Source: Deltaproteobacteria bacterium (lineage in GTDB: Bacteria > Myxococcota > JADLHZ01). From it: 64,000 bases of DNA. The stretch is taken from positions 62,001-126,000 of the forward strand of contig JADLHZ010000090.1 of assembly GCA_020848545.1 (NCBI GenBank), given 5' to 3'. Positions 44,271 through 57,332 of the stretch are shown one piece after another. The position numbers and the translations under genes were made by a program. Within the stretch, counting starts at the first letter, position 1. Each line of letters begins with the position of its first letter. The notes under the pieces were generated by a model. The model was not told the origin of the DNA. It searched no databases and saw only the letters and a list, made by a program, of their open reading frames with translations.

Positions 44271-45560
44271 GTGCTCGTGGTCTTGTTCTTGGTCGCGGAT
44301 CCTACCTTCGTCTGGGGTGCCGCCGCGTCGGCGCATCAGACCGAGGGCCTGTGGGGGAAAGGCGAAGCGAGCGACTGGCACGCCTTCGAGCACGCGTCGC
44401 CGTCGCCGATCGCCAACGCCGAGACCGCCGATGTCGCCGTCGACTTTTGGCATCGCTACGAGGAGGACTTCGCGATCGCGCGCCGGCTCGGCTTGGACTC
44501 TGTGCGCATCTCGATCGCGTGGGAGAAGGTGGAGCCCGCGCCAGGCGTGTTCGACGAAGAGGTGATCGCGCACTACCGCCGGATCGTCGTCGCTATGCGC
44601 GCCGCGGGGCTGCGGCCGATGATCGCGCTGCATCACTTCACGCATCCGTCATGGTTCGTGGCGCGCGGCGGCTGGACCGCAGAGGGATCGGCGGCGTGGT
44701 TCTTCCGTTACGCCGCGCACGTCACCTTTGCGCTGCGCGACCTGTGTGAGCTGTGGATCACCTTCAACGAGCCGAGCGTGCTCGTGAACCTCGGCTTCGT
44801 AAAGGGTGACTATCCGCCGAACGCGCGTTCGATCCCCGCCGCCGTGCAAGCCTCGCTCAACCTCGCGCGGGCGCACCAGGCGGTGGCGGCCTGGATCCAT
44901 CGCCTGCAACCCGAAAAGGGACCGGGGAAGAATTCGCGCGGGCTCTTCGGCGTCGGCCTCGTCAACTCGCTGCAGCTCTACACGCCGGCGCGCGCGTGGC
45001 ATCCGCTCGATCGGCTCTTTGCGTGGACGATCGACGCGCTGGCGAACTGGAGCTACTTGCACTTGGCCCTGCGCACCGAGCTCGTGGGCGAAGACGCGCG
45101 CGCGATCATCGGCGCGCGCACGGCCAGCGATTGGATCGGCGTCAATTACTATGGTCGCTTCAATGTGCGGGCCGGCCGCGTGCGTGGCGTGTGCGCGCCC
45201 GACGACGCCGTCGCCGACAACGGCTGGTGCATCTACCCCGACGGCCTCGAGACGATGCTGAAAGAGACCGCGGCGCGCTTCTCGCTCCCGTTGATCGTCG
45301 GCGAAAACGGCCTCGCCGACGCCGCCGATCGCTTGCGGCCCGAGGTCATTCGCCGCTCGCTTGCGGCGCTCGATCGCAGCAAGCAGACGCTCGATGTGCG
45401 TGGCTACTACCACTGGAGCCTCACCGACAACTTCGAGTGGCTGCACGGCTACAAGTACCGCTTCGGGCTCGTCAGCGTCGGGCGCGATCTGCAGCGCTGG
45501 GTGCGGCCGAGCGGCGAGGTCTACGCCGAGGAGATCCGCAAGCGCCGGTTGTCAGACTGA
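44271..45560 (+). CDS. Glycoside hydrolase family 1 beta-glucosidase
   Basis: 429 residues from the GTG at 44271; the open frame reaches 44247. GH1 landmarks: FVWGAAASAHQTEG, SIAWEKVEP, LHHFTHPSWF, WITFNEPSV (acid/base Glu) near 165, INYYGR-type VNYYGR near 297, LIVGENGLAD (nucleophile Glu) near 345 and HWSLTDNFEW. No convincing signal peptide, so probably cytoplasmic, cleaving beta-glycosides brought in by transporters. The nucleophile context VGENG, rather than ITENG, is slightly unusual but keeps the Glu. Confidence 0.93.
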   Translation: MLVVLFLVADPTFVWGAAASAHQTEGLWGKGEASDWHAFEHASPSPIANAETADVAVDFWHRYEEDFAIARRLGLDSVRISIAWEKVEPAPGVFDEEVIAHYRRIVVAMRAAGLRPMIALHHFTHPSWFVARGGWTAEGSAAWFFRYAAHVTFALRDLCELWITFNEPSVLVNLGFVKGDYPPNARSIPAAVQASLNLARAHQAVAAWIHRLQPEKGPGKNSRGLFGVGLVNSLQLYTPARAWHPLDRLFAWTIDALANWSYLHLALRTELVGEDARAIIGARTASDWIGVNYYGRFNVRAGRVRGVCAPDDAVADNGWCIYPDGLETMLKETAARFSLPLIVGENGLADAADRLRPEVIRRSLAALDRSKQTLDVRGYYHWSLTDNFEWLHGYKYRFGLVSVGRDLQRWVRPSGEVYAEEIRKRRLSD

Positions 45561-45584
45561 GCGCGGTTCGCTACAGCGCCGCCG

Positions 45585-46724
45585 ATGTCCTCCGTGCGCG
45601 ATAGGTTCACCGCGGCGCCCCGCGGCGCGTTCGCCGATGTACCGTTTGCTGCGGTGCCAGACGCGCAGTGGAACGACTGGCGCTGGCAGCAACGCGAGCG
45701 GCTGCGCACGATCGACGCCTTCGAGCGCGTCGTGAAGCTGAGCGCCGCCGAGCGTCACGCGTTCTCGGCGTGCAGCGATCGCTTCCTGGTCGCGGTGACG
45801 CCCTACTACGCCGGGCTCATCGCCGACGATCCCGCGTGCCCGATTCGCCTGCAATCACTGCCGCACGCCGCCGAGCTCGATGACAACGCTGACGAGCTCG
45901 ACGACCCGCTCGGTGAAGAGCGCTACATGCCGGTGCCGGGCATCACCCACCGCTACCCGGATCGCGTGCTCTTCTACACGACGCACAACTGCCCGGTGTA
46001 CTGCCGGCACTGCACGCGCAAGCGCAAAGTGTCGGCGGCCGAGACGATGCCGGACTTTCAGCAGCTCGAGCTCGGTCTGAAATACATTGAAGCGAATTCA
46101 GCGATCCGCGACGTCATCGTCTCCGGCGGCGATCCGCTGACCTTCTCCGATGAGCGCCTGGACGAGCTGCTCTCACGCCTCCGCGCGATCCCACACGTCG
46201 AGATCATCCGCCTCGGCACGCGCAACTTGGTGACGCTGCCGCAGCGGGTGACGCCCGACTTCGCCGCGATGCTGAAGGCGCACCAGCCGATCTACGTGCA
46301 GACGCACTTCAATCATCCGAAGGAGTGCACCCAAGAAGCGTTCGACGCCTGCGCGCGGCTCGCCGACGCGGGCGCGGTGATCTCGAATCAGATGGTGCTC
46401 CTCAAGGGCATCAACGACGACGTCGAGATCGTGCGCGCGCTGAACCAGAAGCTGCTCATGATGCGCGTGCGGCCGTACTACATCTTGCAAGCCGATCCGG
46501 CGCGCGGCACGCGGCACTTTCGCACGCCGGTCGAGACGGGCATCGAGATCATCCGCGGCCTGCGCGGGCATTCGAGCGGGCTCGCGGTGCCGCACTTCGT
46601 CGTCGATGGCCCAGGGGGGTTTGGTAAGGTGGCGCTCGTGCCGCACTACCTCGAGTCGTCGGACGAAGGGCGACACACGTTCAAAAATTATCGGGGGGAG
46701 ACCTTCGAGTACGTGGACCCCTAA
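45585..46724 (+). CDS. kamA: Lysine 2,3-aminomutase (radical SAM, PLP)
   Basis: 379 residues. PVPGITHRYPDRVLF leads into the radical-SAM cluster motif CPVYCRHCTRKR near 137, followed by SGGDPLTFSDERL and THFNHPKE. The PLP-lysine region is FVVDGPGGFGK near 345. QADPARGTRHFRTP keeps an Asp at the position that contacts the lysine side chain in Clostridium KAM (inference). Converts L-lysine to beta-lysine. EpmB (EF-P modification) is the main alternative, but the GPGGFGK ending and length favour KamA. Converges with the next gene by 4 bases. Confidence 0.87.
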   Translation: MSSVRDRFTAAPRGAFADVPFAAVPDAQWNDWRWQQRERLRTIDAFERVVKLSAAERHAFSACSDRFLVAVTPYYAGLIADDPACPIRLQSLPHAAELDDNADELDDPLGEERYMPVPGITHRYPDRVLFYTTHNCPVYCRHCTRKRKVSAAETMPDFQQLELGLKYIEANSAIRDVIVSGGDPLTFSDERLDELLSRLRAIPHVEIIRLGTRNLVTLPQRVTPDFAAMLKAHQPIYVQTHFNHPKECTQEAFDACARLADAGAVISNQMVLLKGINDDVEIVRALNQKLLMMRVRPYYILQADPARGTRHFRTPVETGIEIIRGLRGHSSGLAVPHFVVDGPGGFGKVALVPHYLESSDEGRHTFKNYRGETFEYVDP

Positions 46725-47725
46725 GGACATTGGTCCTTCAGCGACCCAAACGTCGGCGTCGCCTTCGCCCACTCGCGCAGCGCGGCGATGAAGCGCGGCC
46801 AATCCCTGCCGAAGCACTTCAATAACTGCGTCAGCTCGTCTTGCCCGCTCGCGTAGTTCTGCAGCTCCGCCAAGGTCGCGTTGTTGATCACCCGCTTCGT
46901 CCCGAGCTTCCTGCGCAGCTCGCCGAGCACGATCCCCTTCTGCCGCCGCTTCTCGGCGTCGTCCTCCAAAGACGCGTAGATCTTCGCGAGCGCCGCCTTG
47001 CTGTCGAGCATCCACTGCCGGCGCTCGATCGATCGCCGCATGTCCGCGTCGTAGCGCGCGCGCTCGGCCGAAGCTTTGCCGTAGCGCTCGTCCAGGTAGT
47101 CGCGCGTCAGCTCGTCGCCGACGAAGCTTGCCACGCTCTCCGAGAGATCCGTGCGCATGGGAACGTAGAACGTCGCGTGCAAGGACTCGTGCAAGATCGT
47201 GTTGACGAGGTCGAAGAGCGCGCCGTCGTCTTTGCCGAGCATGGTCGAGAGGATCGGGTCCTCGAACCAACCGAGCGTCGAGTACGCCGACGCCGGCCGC
47301 AGGCCCACGTCGAGCCCCTGCTCTTGCAGCTCGACCGCGAAGCGCGCGGCATCGGTGAAGCGAAACCAGCCGAGGTACGGCACGCGCCCGACGATCGGAA
47401 ACCACCAGGTCGCCGATCGAAACGCGAGCCGCTCCGACGCCGACACCACCCACACCGCGGCGTCGCGCTTCAAGTCGGCGTAGCGGGTGTAGCTCTTCGT
47501 GGCGCTCAAGCCGTGCGCCTCGGCGAAGCGCTTCACCTTCGCCACTTCGGCGAGCTGCGCCTTCGCGAACGCCGGCGTCCTGCCGTCGGCGATGACGTCG
47601 TCGATCGGCCGGCGGCGCTCCAAGATCTCGATCTGCCCGCGCGTCGCCTGCGCCAAGTAGTGCGCGGCGAAGCAGCCGTTCAAAGAAGCGGCCGCCACGC
47701 AGAGCAGCAAGCCGCGAGCGATCAT
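46721..47725 (-). CDS. Predicted zinc aminopeptidase lipoprotein (COG4324-like)
   Basis: 334 residues with a lipobox (AASLNGC). GQIEILERRRPIDDVI and YLGWF near 120 match the COG4324 family. A zinc-binding HESLH motif lies in LVNTILHESLHATFY near 190, with SVASFVGDE supplying a third ligand candidate. Family members are annotated as aminopeptidases without strong biochemical proof. Overlaps the LysM gene by 4 bases and the convergent kamA by 4 bases. Confidence 0.8.
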   Translation of the reverse strand: MIARGLLLCVAAASLNGCFAAHYLAQATRGQIEILERRRPIDDVIADGRTPAFAKAQLAEVAKVKRFAEAHGLSATKSYTRYADLKRDAAVWVVSASERLAFRSATWWFPIVGRVPYLGWFRFTDAARFAVELQEQGLDVGLRPASAYSTLGWFEDPILSTMLGKDDGALFDLVNTILHESLHATFYVPMRTDLSESVASFVGDELTRDYLDERYGKASAERARYDADMRRSIERRQWMLDSKAALAKIYASLEDDAEKRRQKGIVLGELRRKLGTKRVINNATLAELQNYASGQDELTQLLKCFGRDWPRFIAALREWAKATPTFGSLKDQCP

Positions 47726-49194
47726 GCGCGCGCAGCGGCGACGAACTTCTCGACCGTCGCTTCGATGTCGTCTGCCTTCATGCCGGCCATGCGATGCCCG
47801 ATCGCGGTCAGCACCGCGAGCGCAACGACCACCTGACGCTCGGGCGGGAGCTGGCTCGCAGAGATGCGATTGTCGATCGCGAGCGCGACGTCTTTACGGA
47901 AGCTCACGTAGTTGCGACCGGCGAGCATACGCCGCTCTTCGGCAAGATCGGCGTCGTTCGTCTCCGCGGTGCGTTGCTCGCGCCACTTCTTCATCAGCGC
48001 GGTCGCGATCTTGGCGACCAGGCCGTTCGGTGTGTCCTTGCCGAGGTGCGGCGCGAGCTCGGCGGCGACGAGGCGCAAGCGGCTCGCCGCCGTGGCGAGG
48101 GCGTCTTTATGCTGATCCTTCGTCGGATTGACCAGCGCAAAGAGCTGCTCGGCGAAGGGGCCGTCGGTCGTCGCCGCCCCGAACGCGTCGAGAAACATGA
48201 TGCCGGGTGTGACGGCGGCGGCCGGCTGAGCGGCCAAATGCGCGGCGAGCTTGTTTTGGGGACCCACCCCGAAGCGAGCGTGCACCTCGGCCAAGATCTT
48301 CGGCGTCACGAAGCTCGGGGGATCGCCGGTGACCGCCGCTTCGAGCTTGGCGATCGCCTCGGCGAAGCTCTGCGCCGAGAGCGCCGCGGACACCGGGCGC
48401 CGGCCATCGTCGGTGAGCTGCTCCGCCGCGATTTGCCCCGCCATCAACGACTGAAGGCGTACGAAGCGGCGATCGAGCTCGAGCTTCGCGGCGTTCTCCA
48501 CCCGAACGAGCAGCGCGGCGACCAAGCCGTCGGAGAGCACCGAGATCGCAAGCGTGGCGTTCGCCGCCGGCGGAAAATTGCGCGGCGACGCTTCGCGCAG
48601 GAGCAGGAGGAAGTTCTCGTCGAGCGCCTTGTCGGACAACGCGAGGAGCTCCCGCACGCTCGCCTCCGGCAGGTTCTTCGCCAGCGCGTCGCCGGCGGCG
48701 CGCATGTTCAAGACGTCCGGGCCCATCGTGCGCATCGGATCGATGGCTTCTTTGGTCAGCGGCCGCAGCTTGTCGTGCGCCTGCGACGCCGTGAGCCCGA
48801 GGTGATCGGCGAGCGTCTTCGTCAGCGTGCGCGACACCGAGGTCTTCGGGCTGAGGCCGACTTGACGAAACGTGGGCGCAAGGAGTGCGGGCTTCGCGAC
48901 CGCGGCGGGCGGGCGGGTGGCCTGGCCCATCGCGCCCTTCATCGTCTGCTCGTGCGCCTGGAGCTTCGGCGCGATGACCGACCACGGCGGATAGACGATG
49001 ATCTTCCCCGCCGGCAGCTCGACGCTGACGCGGTTCTTCACGAGCGCCTGGTTGTCCGGATGATACGCAGCGACGATCATCGCCACCTGATACACGCGCT
49101 CTTGCTCGTGGATGTTGTAGACGCGCCGGCAGAGCGCGAGCAGCGTGTCACCGCGCTCGGTTTGGAACTTCTGTTCTTTGTCGGTGCCGCTCAC
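47722..49194 (-). CDS. LysM-domain protein
   Basis: 490 residues. A single N-terminal LysM-like unit (about 12-70: TERGDTLLALCRRVYNI, ending in LPAGKIIVYPP) precedes about 400 residues of helical sequence with no family I can name. There is no signal peptide, so if it binds glycan or a partner it must act inside the cell or be exported by another route. Its ATG overlaps the FHA-GAF gene stop (4 bases), so it is the second gene of an operon of at least three. Confidence 0.7.
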   Translation of the reverse strand: MSGTDKEQKFQTERGDTLLALCRRVYNIHEQERVYQVAMIVAAYHPDNQALVKNRVSVELPAGKIIVYPPWSVIAPKLQAHEQTMKGAMGQATRPPAAVAKPALLAPTFRQVGLSPKTSVSRTLTKTLADHLGLTASQAHDKLRPLTKEAIDPMRTMGPDVLNMRAAGDALAKNLPEASVRELLALSDKALDENFLLLLREASPRNFPPAANATLAISVLSDGLVAALLVRVENAAKLELDRRFVRLQSLMAGQIAAEQLTDDGRRPVSAALSAQSFAEAIAKLEAAVTGDPPSFVTPKILAEVHARFGVGPQNKLAAHLAAQPAAAVTPGIMFLDAFGAATTDGPFAEQLFALVNPTKDQHKDALATAASRLRLVAAELAPHLGKDTPNGLVAKIATALMKKWREQRTAETNDADLAEERRMLAGRNYVSFRKDVALAIDNRISASQLPPERQVVVALAVLTAIGHRMAGMKADDIEATVEKFVAAARA

Positions 49195-50153
49195 GCGTCC
49201 TTGTGCCCTCGCAGCGCGGCGAGCTCGCGCTGCAGCCGCTCGTTGTCCGCGGCGAGCTCGGCCTGCGCGCGCATGAGGTCGCTCATCATGTTGGCCGCGA
49301 CGAGCGCGGTACCGGCGAGCGACGCGAGCACGGTGAGCACGCCGACGTCGGCCTCGCTGAGCTCGCGCTTGCCTTCCACGATATACGCCGAGAGCACGCC
49401 GAGGATGTCGTTGCCGTCGAAGATCGGCGTCGCCGCGGCCGAGGTGATGCCGGCTTGCACGAGGCTCTGGCGCTCGGAGAACTCTTTGTCTTGCAGGCGA
49501 TCGCGGATGAGCACGGCTTTTCGCTGCTGCATCACCTTCTCGGCGACGCCACGCGAGATCAACGCGGGGCCTTTGGCGGAGCTCTGACCGACGGTCGCGC
49601 GCGTCTCGAGCTCGCTCGTGATCGGCGAGATGAGGCTCACCGAGAGCACGCTCGCCGGCACGTAAGCGGCGGCCAAGTGGAGCAGCGAGTCGAGCAGCGC
49701 GTCGATCGGCTGTGCGGGAAAGAGCGCGCCCTGCGCCCGGTAAAGCACCTCCGCCAAGTTGCTCTCGAGCGCCTCGCCCGTCTTCGCCCGCGCCTGCGGG
49801 ATGAAGTGCTCGACCGAAAACTCGGCCGTCGCGCGCATGGGCTCGGGCGCCGCCGCCGACTTCTCCTCGCTATGGACCGCGAAGTCGACCGTGCCGAGCC
49901 GCAGCGTCATGCCCTCGGCGAGCGCTTGGGTCGCCTTCGCGGTGAGCTGCACGCCGTCGACGAAGGTGCCGTTTCGCGAGCCGTTGTCCTCGACGCTGAG
50001 CGCGCCGTCTTTGACGAGGAGGCGCACGTGCTGGCGCGAGATCGAGCTGTCGTTGACGACGATGTCGCAGGAGGGGTCGCGGCCGACGGTAGTCTCGGGC
50101 TTGCGCAGGGGGAAGCGCTCGCCGGTCGCCGATTGCAGATAGTACGCGCGCAT
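49191..50153 (-). CDS. FHA-GAF signalling protein
   Basis: 320 residues from the ATG at 50153; a GTG at 50171 (in frame) is the other candidate start. FHA domain about 4-95: ETTVGRDPSCDIVVNDSSIS, RQHVRL, DNGSRNGTFVDG, all canonical phosphothreonine-binding residues. A GAF domain follows at about 145-290 (ETRATVGQSSAKG, SAAATPIFDGNDILGVLSAY), then a coiled coil (AELAADNERLQRELAALRG). It reads a phosphoprotein signal, probably from an STPK, and a small ligand. Divergent from the porin gene 60 bp away. Confidence 0.9.
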   Translation of the reverse strand: MRAYYLQSATGERFPLRKPETTVGRDPSCDIVVNDSSISRQHVRLLVKDGALSVEDNGSRNGTFVDGVQLTAKATQALAEGMTLRLGTVDFAVHSEEKSAAAPEPMRATAEFSVEHFIPQARAKTGEALESNLAEVLYRAQGALFPAQPIDALLDSLLHLAAAYVPASVLSVSLISPITSELETRATVGQSSAKGPALISRGVAEKVMQQRKAVLIRDRLQDKEFSERQSLVQAGITSAAATPIFDGNDILGVLSAYIVEGKRELSEADVGVLTVLASLAGTALVAANMMSDLMRAQAELAADNERLQRELAALRGHKDA

Positions 50154-50213
50154 GGGGTTCGTTGTTACCACCGTTGCTTCTTTTCTCCGAGTGCGCTTTG
50201 AGCCGCGGCCAAG

Positions 50214-51434
50214 ATGACCCTCCTAGTCTGGCTGTTCGTCGCAGCGGCTTCCGAACCAGTCTCGTTGCCGGCGTCGGAGACCGCGTCGATGCCGGCCTCG
50301 CCCACCGCCGTCACGCCCGCTGCGCCGACCAAGCCACCGCTCGTCTCCGCGAGCTTCGGCCACGGCATCGTCTTCTCGCTGGGCAAAGAGATCTTCGAGC
50401 TGAAGCTGCGTGCGCGCATTCAGGTGCGCTTCAGCCACGTCGAGCCCGGCCGCGGCAGCACGGCGACGAAGATCGACGAGTTCATGATCCGCCGCGCGCG
50501 CATCTTCATGGAAGGCGTGTTCCTGAAGGACTTCAAGCTGAGGATGCAGCTCGGCCTCGCCCCGCGCGACATGGAGAGCGACGCGCCGAACCCGCTGCGC
50601 GACGCGCAGATCTCGTACACCCGCCTGCGCGACCTCTCGATCCGCCTCGGCCAAGGCAAGGTGCAGTTCGATCGCCACCGCATGACGTCGTCCGCGCGCA
50701 TCATCTTTCCCGAGCGCGCCGACGTGATGACGGAGCTCACGCTCGATCGCGACATCGGCGCCGAGATCTACTCGGACGATCTCTTCGGCGCCGGCGGCCG
50801 CTTCGCCTACGCGTTCGGCGTCTGGGGCGGCGATGGACGCAATCGCTTCGCGCCGAACGCCGGCCTGCTCTACTCGCTGCGCCTGCAGATCTCGCCCTTC
50901 GGCAGCTTCGACGACGCCGAAGGCGATCACACCCGCGAGCGCCGCTTGCGCATGGCCATCGGCCTCGCTGGCGCGCGCAACAACGCGACCATCCGCACGC
51001 TGTCGACGACGGGCGCGTTCTATCGCCTGCCGGGCGGCTTCTCGCACTGGCACGCGACCGCGGACGTGGTCGTGAAGGTCGCCGGCTTCTACTTTCTCGG
51101 CGCGTGGTTCTTGCGGGTCGCCGACGAAGGCGCGCGCTCGGGCAACCTCCACGGTGTGCGGGTGACCGAGTACTCGCGCTCCGCCACCGGTATGCTCGCG
51201 CAGGCGGCGATGATGACGTGTGAGTACTTCGAGCTCATCGCCAGGTATGGGTACTTGCACCCGCTGGGATCGGGCGACCCCGCGCTCAAGGTCATGCATC
51301 AATTCGCAGGCGGGATGAACTTCTACACCGGCGCGAGCCACAATCTGAAATTGACGGTGGATTACGACTTCGCCGGCGACGAGCGCTTGGTCGGGCGGCA
51401 CACGGTGCGGCTGCAAGCGCAGATGTACTTCTGA
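50214..51434 (+). CDS. Outer-membrane porin O/P-type protein
   Basis: 406 residues with a signal-like start and a Pro/Ala/Ser linker. FMIRRARIFMEGVFLKDFK, RDAQISYTRLRDLSIRLGQ and KVQFDRHRMTSS match the phosphate-selective porin O/P (OprO/OprP) family, with alternating strands to the C-terminal VGRHTVRLQAQMYF, a typical terminal strand ending in Phe. Probably a 16-strand anion or polyphosphate channel; in environmental bacteria the family often has other specificity. Not near phosphate genes here. Confidence 0.8.
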   Translation: MTLLVWLFVAAASEPVSLPASETASMPASPTAVTPAAPTKPPLVSASFGHGIVFSLGKEIFELKLRARIQVRFSHVEPGRGSTATKIDEFMIRRARIFMEGVFLKDFKLRMQLGLAPRDMESDAPNPLRDAQISYTRLRDLSIRLGQGKVQFDRHRMTSSARIIFPERADVMTELTLDRDIGAEIYSDDLFGAGGRFAYAFGVWGGDGRNRFAPNAGLLYSLRLQISPFGSFDDAEGDHTRERRLRMAIGLAGARNNATIRTLSTTGAFYRLPGGFSHWHATADVVVKVAGFYFLGAWFLRVADEGARSGNLHGVRVTEYSRSATGMLAQAAMMTCEYFELIARYGYLHPLGSGDPALKVMHQFAGGMNFYTGASHNLKLTVDYDFAGDERLVGRHTVRLQAQMYF

Positions 51435-51494
51435 GGCGTTCATCGCACGGGCGAGAAATGTGCGTAGAAGCCGGGCGTCTCCTATGATGAGCGC

Positions 51495-52697
51495 ATGAAG
51501 ATCGGTCTCGTGCTCTCGGGGGGCGGAGCGCGCGGCGCCTACGAAGTCGGTGTGCTGCAGTATGTCCGAGAGACGCTCAGCAAAGAGATCGGCCCAAAGG
51601 TGCGCTTCGACATCTATTGCGGCACGTCCGTTGGCGCGATCAACGCGTGCTACCTGGCGTCGACCGCCGACCAGCCGGACGAAGGCGTGCGTACGCTCAC
51701 GGACGTCTGGAACGATCTCGAGTTCGAGGACGTCGTCCGCTTCGGGCCGAAGCAGATGCTGCAGGCGCCGCGGCTCTTGCTCGGCAACCTGCCCTTCGTC
51801 GAAGAGCGCGCCGGCCGGCTCGGCGGCTTGCTGAACACCGTGCCGCTCGAGCGCCTGGTGCTCGATCGTATGGACTGGAGCGGCATCCATCGCTCGCTGC
51901 AAGCCGGCGCCTTCGAAGCGCTCGCGGTCAGCGCCACCGACGTCATCAGCGGCCAAACGACGATCTTCGTCGAGCGCCAAGGTGGCGGCGTGCCGCAGTG
52001 GCACAGCGACGCGCGCATCATCGCCCGCGCCACGAAGATCCGCGCCGAGCACGCGCTCGCGTCGGCGGCGATCCCGTTTCTGTTTCCGGCGGTGAGCGTG
52101 GAAGGCCGCTACTACTCGGACGGCGGCGTGCGCCAAAACACGCCCATCTCGCCCGCGCTGCGCCTCGGCGCCGACAAGATCTTCGTCATCGGCCTGCGCC
52201 ACGAAGCCGTGCCCGAGCCGGTGAAGGATCACCATCGCCTCGCGGAGTTCCCCGGCCTCCCCTACCTCGCGGGCAAGGTCTTGAACGCGCTCCTCTTGGA
52301 TCACTTGGACTACGACATCGATCGGCTGCACCGCTTCAACGCGATGCTCGAAGGCGGCCGCTTGGTCTACGGCGAAGACTTCGAAGAGAAGATCAACGAA
52401 GTGCTCGCGCCGATGAGGAAGGCCGCGTACCGCCACGTCGACGCCGTCGTCGTCAGGCCCTCGCTCGATCTCGGCAAGATCGCTGCCGAGCACTCGCGGC
52501 GCGGGCCGTTCTCGAGAAAGGCCAAGGGGCTCTTCGCGCGCTACTTGCGCCACTCGGCGGCGGGCGCCGACACCGTCGACGCCGACTTCTTGAGCTACTT
52601 GCTCTTCGACAGCGCGTATTGCCGCGATCTCATGGCGCTCGGCTACAAAGACGCCAAACACAAAGCGGACGAGCTCGCGAAGTTCTTCGAGGACTGA
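51495..52697 (+). CDS. Patatin-like phospholipase
   Basis: 400 residues. The oxyanion glycine-rich motif is [13 protein letters not shown] near 9-20, the Ser nucleophile sits in CGTSVGA near 43, and the Asp is in [11 protein letters not shown] near 211. This is the bacterial patatin/RssA-like lipid acyl hydrolase pattern with a Ser-Asp dyad. Probably acts on membrane lipids from the cytoplasm, as no signal peptide is seen. The nitrilase gene follows after 2 bp. Confidence 0.92.
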   Translation: MKIGLVLSGGGARGAYEVGVLQYVRETLSKEIGPKVRFDIYCGTSVGAINACYLASTADQPDEGVRTLTDVWNDLEFEDVVRFGPKQMLQAPRLLLGNLPFVEERAGRLGGLLNTVPLERLVLDRMDWSGIHRSLQAGAFEALAVSATDVISGQTTIFVERQGGGVPQWHSDARIIARATKIRAEHALASAAIPFLFPAVSVEGRYYSDGGVRQNTPISPALRLGADKIFVIGLRHEAVPEPVKDHHRLAEFPGLPYLAGKVLNALLLDHLDYDIDRLHRFNAMLEGGRLVYGEDFEEKINEVLAPMRKAAYRHVDAVVVRPSLDLGKIAAEHSRRGPFSRKAKGLFARYLRHSAAGADTVDADFLSYLLFDSAYCRDLMALGYKDAKHKADELAKFFED

Positions 52698-52699
52698 GC

Positions 52700-53404
52700 G
52701 TGCGCTTCCACTGCCTGCAGCTGCCGCACGTCCACGGCGATCCTGTGGCTCAGCTCGCGCGCCTCGACGCCGCCCTGGCGAAGGTCGGCCGCGGCGAGGT
52801 CGCGCTGCTGCCCGAGCTCGCGCTCACCGGCTACGTCTCGCCGCGCGGTGACTTCGATCTCGGGCGCTTCGCCGAGCCGATCGACGGCCCACTCGGCTCG
52901 GCGCTGTCGGCGCGCGCGCAGAAGCACGGCGTGTGGCTCGCGGGCGGCGTCGTCGAAAAAGACGGCAAAGAAACGTTCAACACGATGACGCTGCATGATC
53001 CGACGGGCGCCCTCGCTGGCCGTTACCGTAAGCGCCATCCGTGGTTCCCCGAGACGTGGGCGACGGCCGGCAGGGCGGCGCATCCCGTGCTCACGCTCGG
53101 CCGGATCCATGTCGCGCTCGCGATCTGCTACGACCTCCACTTCCTCGCCAGCGAAGCAGAGGACGCCCTCGAGCGCGCGGACGTACTCCTGTTCTCGAGC
53201 GCATGGGTCGAAGACGGCGGCGACGAGCGCTTCACACTCCTGCCGGAGCTCGCGCGCCGCTTCTCCCTGTGGATCGTGAACTGCAACTGGGGCCCGGGCG
53301 TGCCGGCGTTCGCGACCCAAGGACGCTCGCTGATCATCGCCCCGGACGGGACGATCGCCTGCGAAGCAGCCCCAGGTGCCGACGCCATCGCCATCGACCT
53401 CTGA
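52700..53404 (+). CDS. Carbon-nitrogen hydrolase (nitrilase superfamily)
   Basis: 234 residues, from the GTG at 52700; the open frame runs further back only as an antiphase overlap of the patatin gene. Glu-Lys-Cys triad: [11 protein letters not shown] (Glu near 38), [12 protein letters not shown] (Lys near 109) and [13 protein letters not shown] (Cys near 142). Fits amidases of the predicted nitrilase Nit1/Nit2/YafV class, which repair or trim amides. Co-transcribed with the patatin gene. Confidence 0.88.
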   Translation: MRFHCLQLPHVHGDPVAQLARLDAALAKVGRGEVALLPELALTGYVSPRGDFDLGRFAEPIDGPLGSALSARAQKHGVWLAGGVVEKDGKETFNTMTLHDPTGALAGRYRKRHPWFPETWATAGRAAHPVLTLGRIHVALAICYDLHFLASEAEDALERADVLLFSSAWVEDGGDERFTLLPELARRFSLWIVNCNWGPGVPAFATQGRSLIIAPDGTIACEAAPGADAIAIDL

Positions 53405-53414
53405 GCTGGCCCGT

Positions 53415-54896
<1,482 letters not shown>

Positions 54897-54903
54897 ATGG
54901 ACC

Positions 54904-54946
54904 TCTTAGAAGCCGTCAGCTATCAGCGATCAGCTGTCAGTATCTA
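54904..54946. repeat. Second AGCTATCAG-type intergenic repeat
   Basis: AGCCGTCAGCTATCAGCGATCAGCTGTCAG lies upstream of the rhlE start, 57 bp from the next gene. It shares the ACCTCTTAG flank and the octamer family with 43071-43117. Confidence 0.55.
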
Positions 54947-54959
54947 GAGGGATCACCGC

Positions 54960-55520
54960 TTACTTCGCGGCACACGTCAATCGGCCGGACATGTACTTCG
55001 CGACGATGCGGCCGAGCTGCTTGCCCGAGGTGTGCATGCGGCCGCCGGTCGACGGGTTGTAGATCGACGCCGGCACTTGCGTGGTCGTCGTGATCTCGTC
55101 GAGCACTTCGCCTTTGTCGTCAACGACGGTCATCACGATCGACGCTTCGCTCGGCTTGTTGACGAAGGCGGTGAAGAAGCCCGGCTCCCACATCGTGACC
55201 TTGGTCTTCAACGAGTACGGCGCGGGGGCGCCGGCGCTCAGGCCAGTGGCGTTGCCGAGCAGCTCCGATTGGAAGTTCGCGGCCATCGTCGTCTTGTCGG
55301 CGCCGTAGCTCGCGGTCTCCTCGGGCGGCTTCTTGGCGAGCCATTGCTCCTCGGTGATCGCGCCGACACGGATGCCGGTGAAATCCAACGGTTGAACGGA
55401 GACCTTGCACCCGCCCGCGGCGTACGGGTTCGGCTCGACGGACTTGATGACGGTCCATTGCGAGCAAGCGGTGGCAAAGCAGGCAAGCGAGGCGGCGACG
55501 GCGAAGCTGATGTGTTTCAT
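54960..55520 (-). CDS. Lipoprotein of unknown function
   Basis: 186 residues with a lipobox (ACFATACS). Middle: YAAGGCKVSVQPLDFTGIRVG and DEITTTTQVPASIYNP. Overall it resembles DUF4410-type envelope lipoproteins, a weak match by eye. Two Cys in the mature protein could pair. Single gene between rhlE and the PilZ-purA pair, with a simple repeat upstream. Confidence 0.6.
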   Translation of the reverse strand: MKHISFAVAASLACFATACSQWTVIKSVEPNPYAAGGCKVSVQPLDFTGIRVGAITEEQWLAKKPPEETASYGADKTTMAANFQSELLGNATGLSAGAPAPYSLKTKVTMWEPGFFTAFVNKPSEASIVMTVVDDKGEVLDEITTTTQVPASIYNPSTGGRMHTSGKQLGRIVAKYMSGRLTCAAK

Positions 55521-55559
55521 GGCGCAGGACCAAAGCGCCAGCCCGGGGGTCGTGTCAAC

Positions 55560-55599
55560 GGATCGGCGGATCGGCCGTTCGGCGGATCGGCGGATCGGC

Positions 55600-55600
<1 letters not shown>
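55560..55600. repeat. GGATCGGC tandem repeat
   Basis: Five to six imperfect copies of GGATCGGC/GGATCGGCG in the 79 bp between the lipoprotein start and the PilZ stop. No hairpin followed by a U-tract, so not a standard terminator. Confidence 0.7.

Positions 55601-57332
<1,732 letters not shown>

Noticed and set aside
50223-52661. Minus-strand open frame of 812 codons
   Set aside because: Antisense to the porin and patatin genes; no motif.
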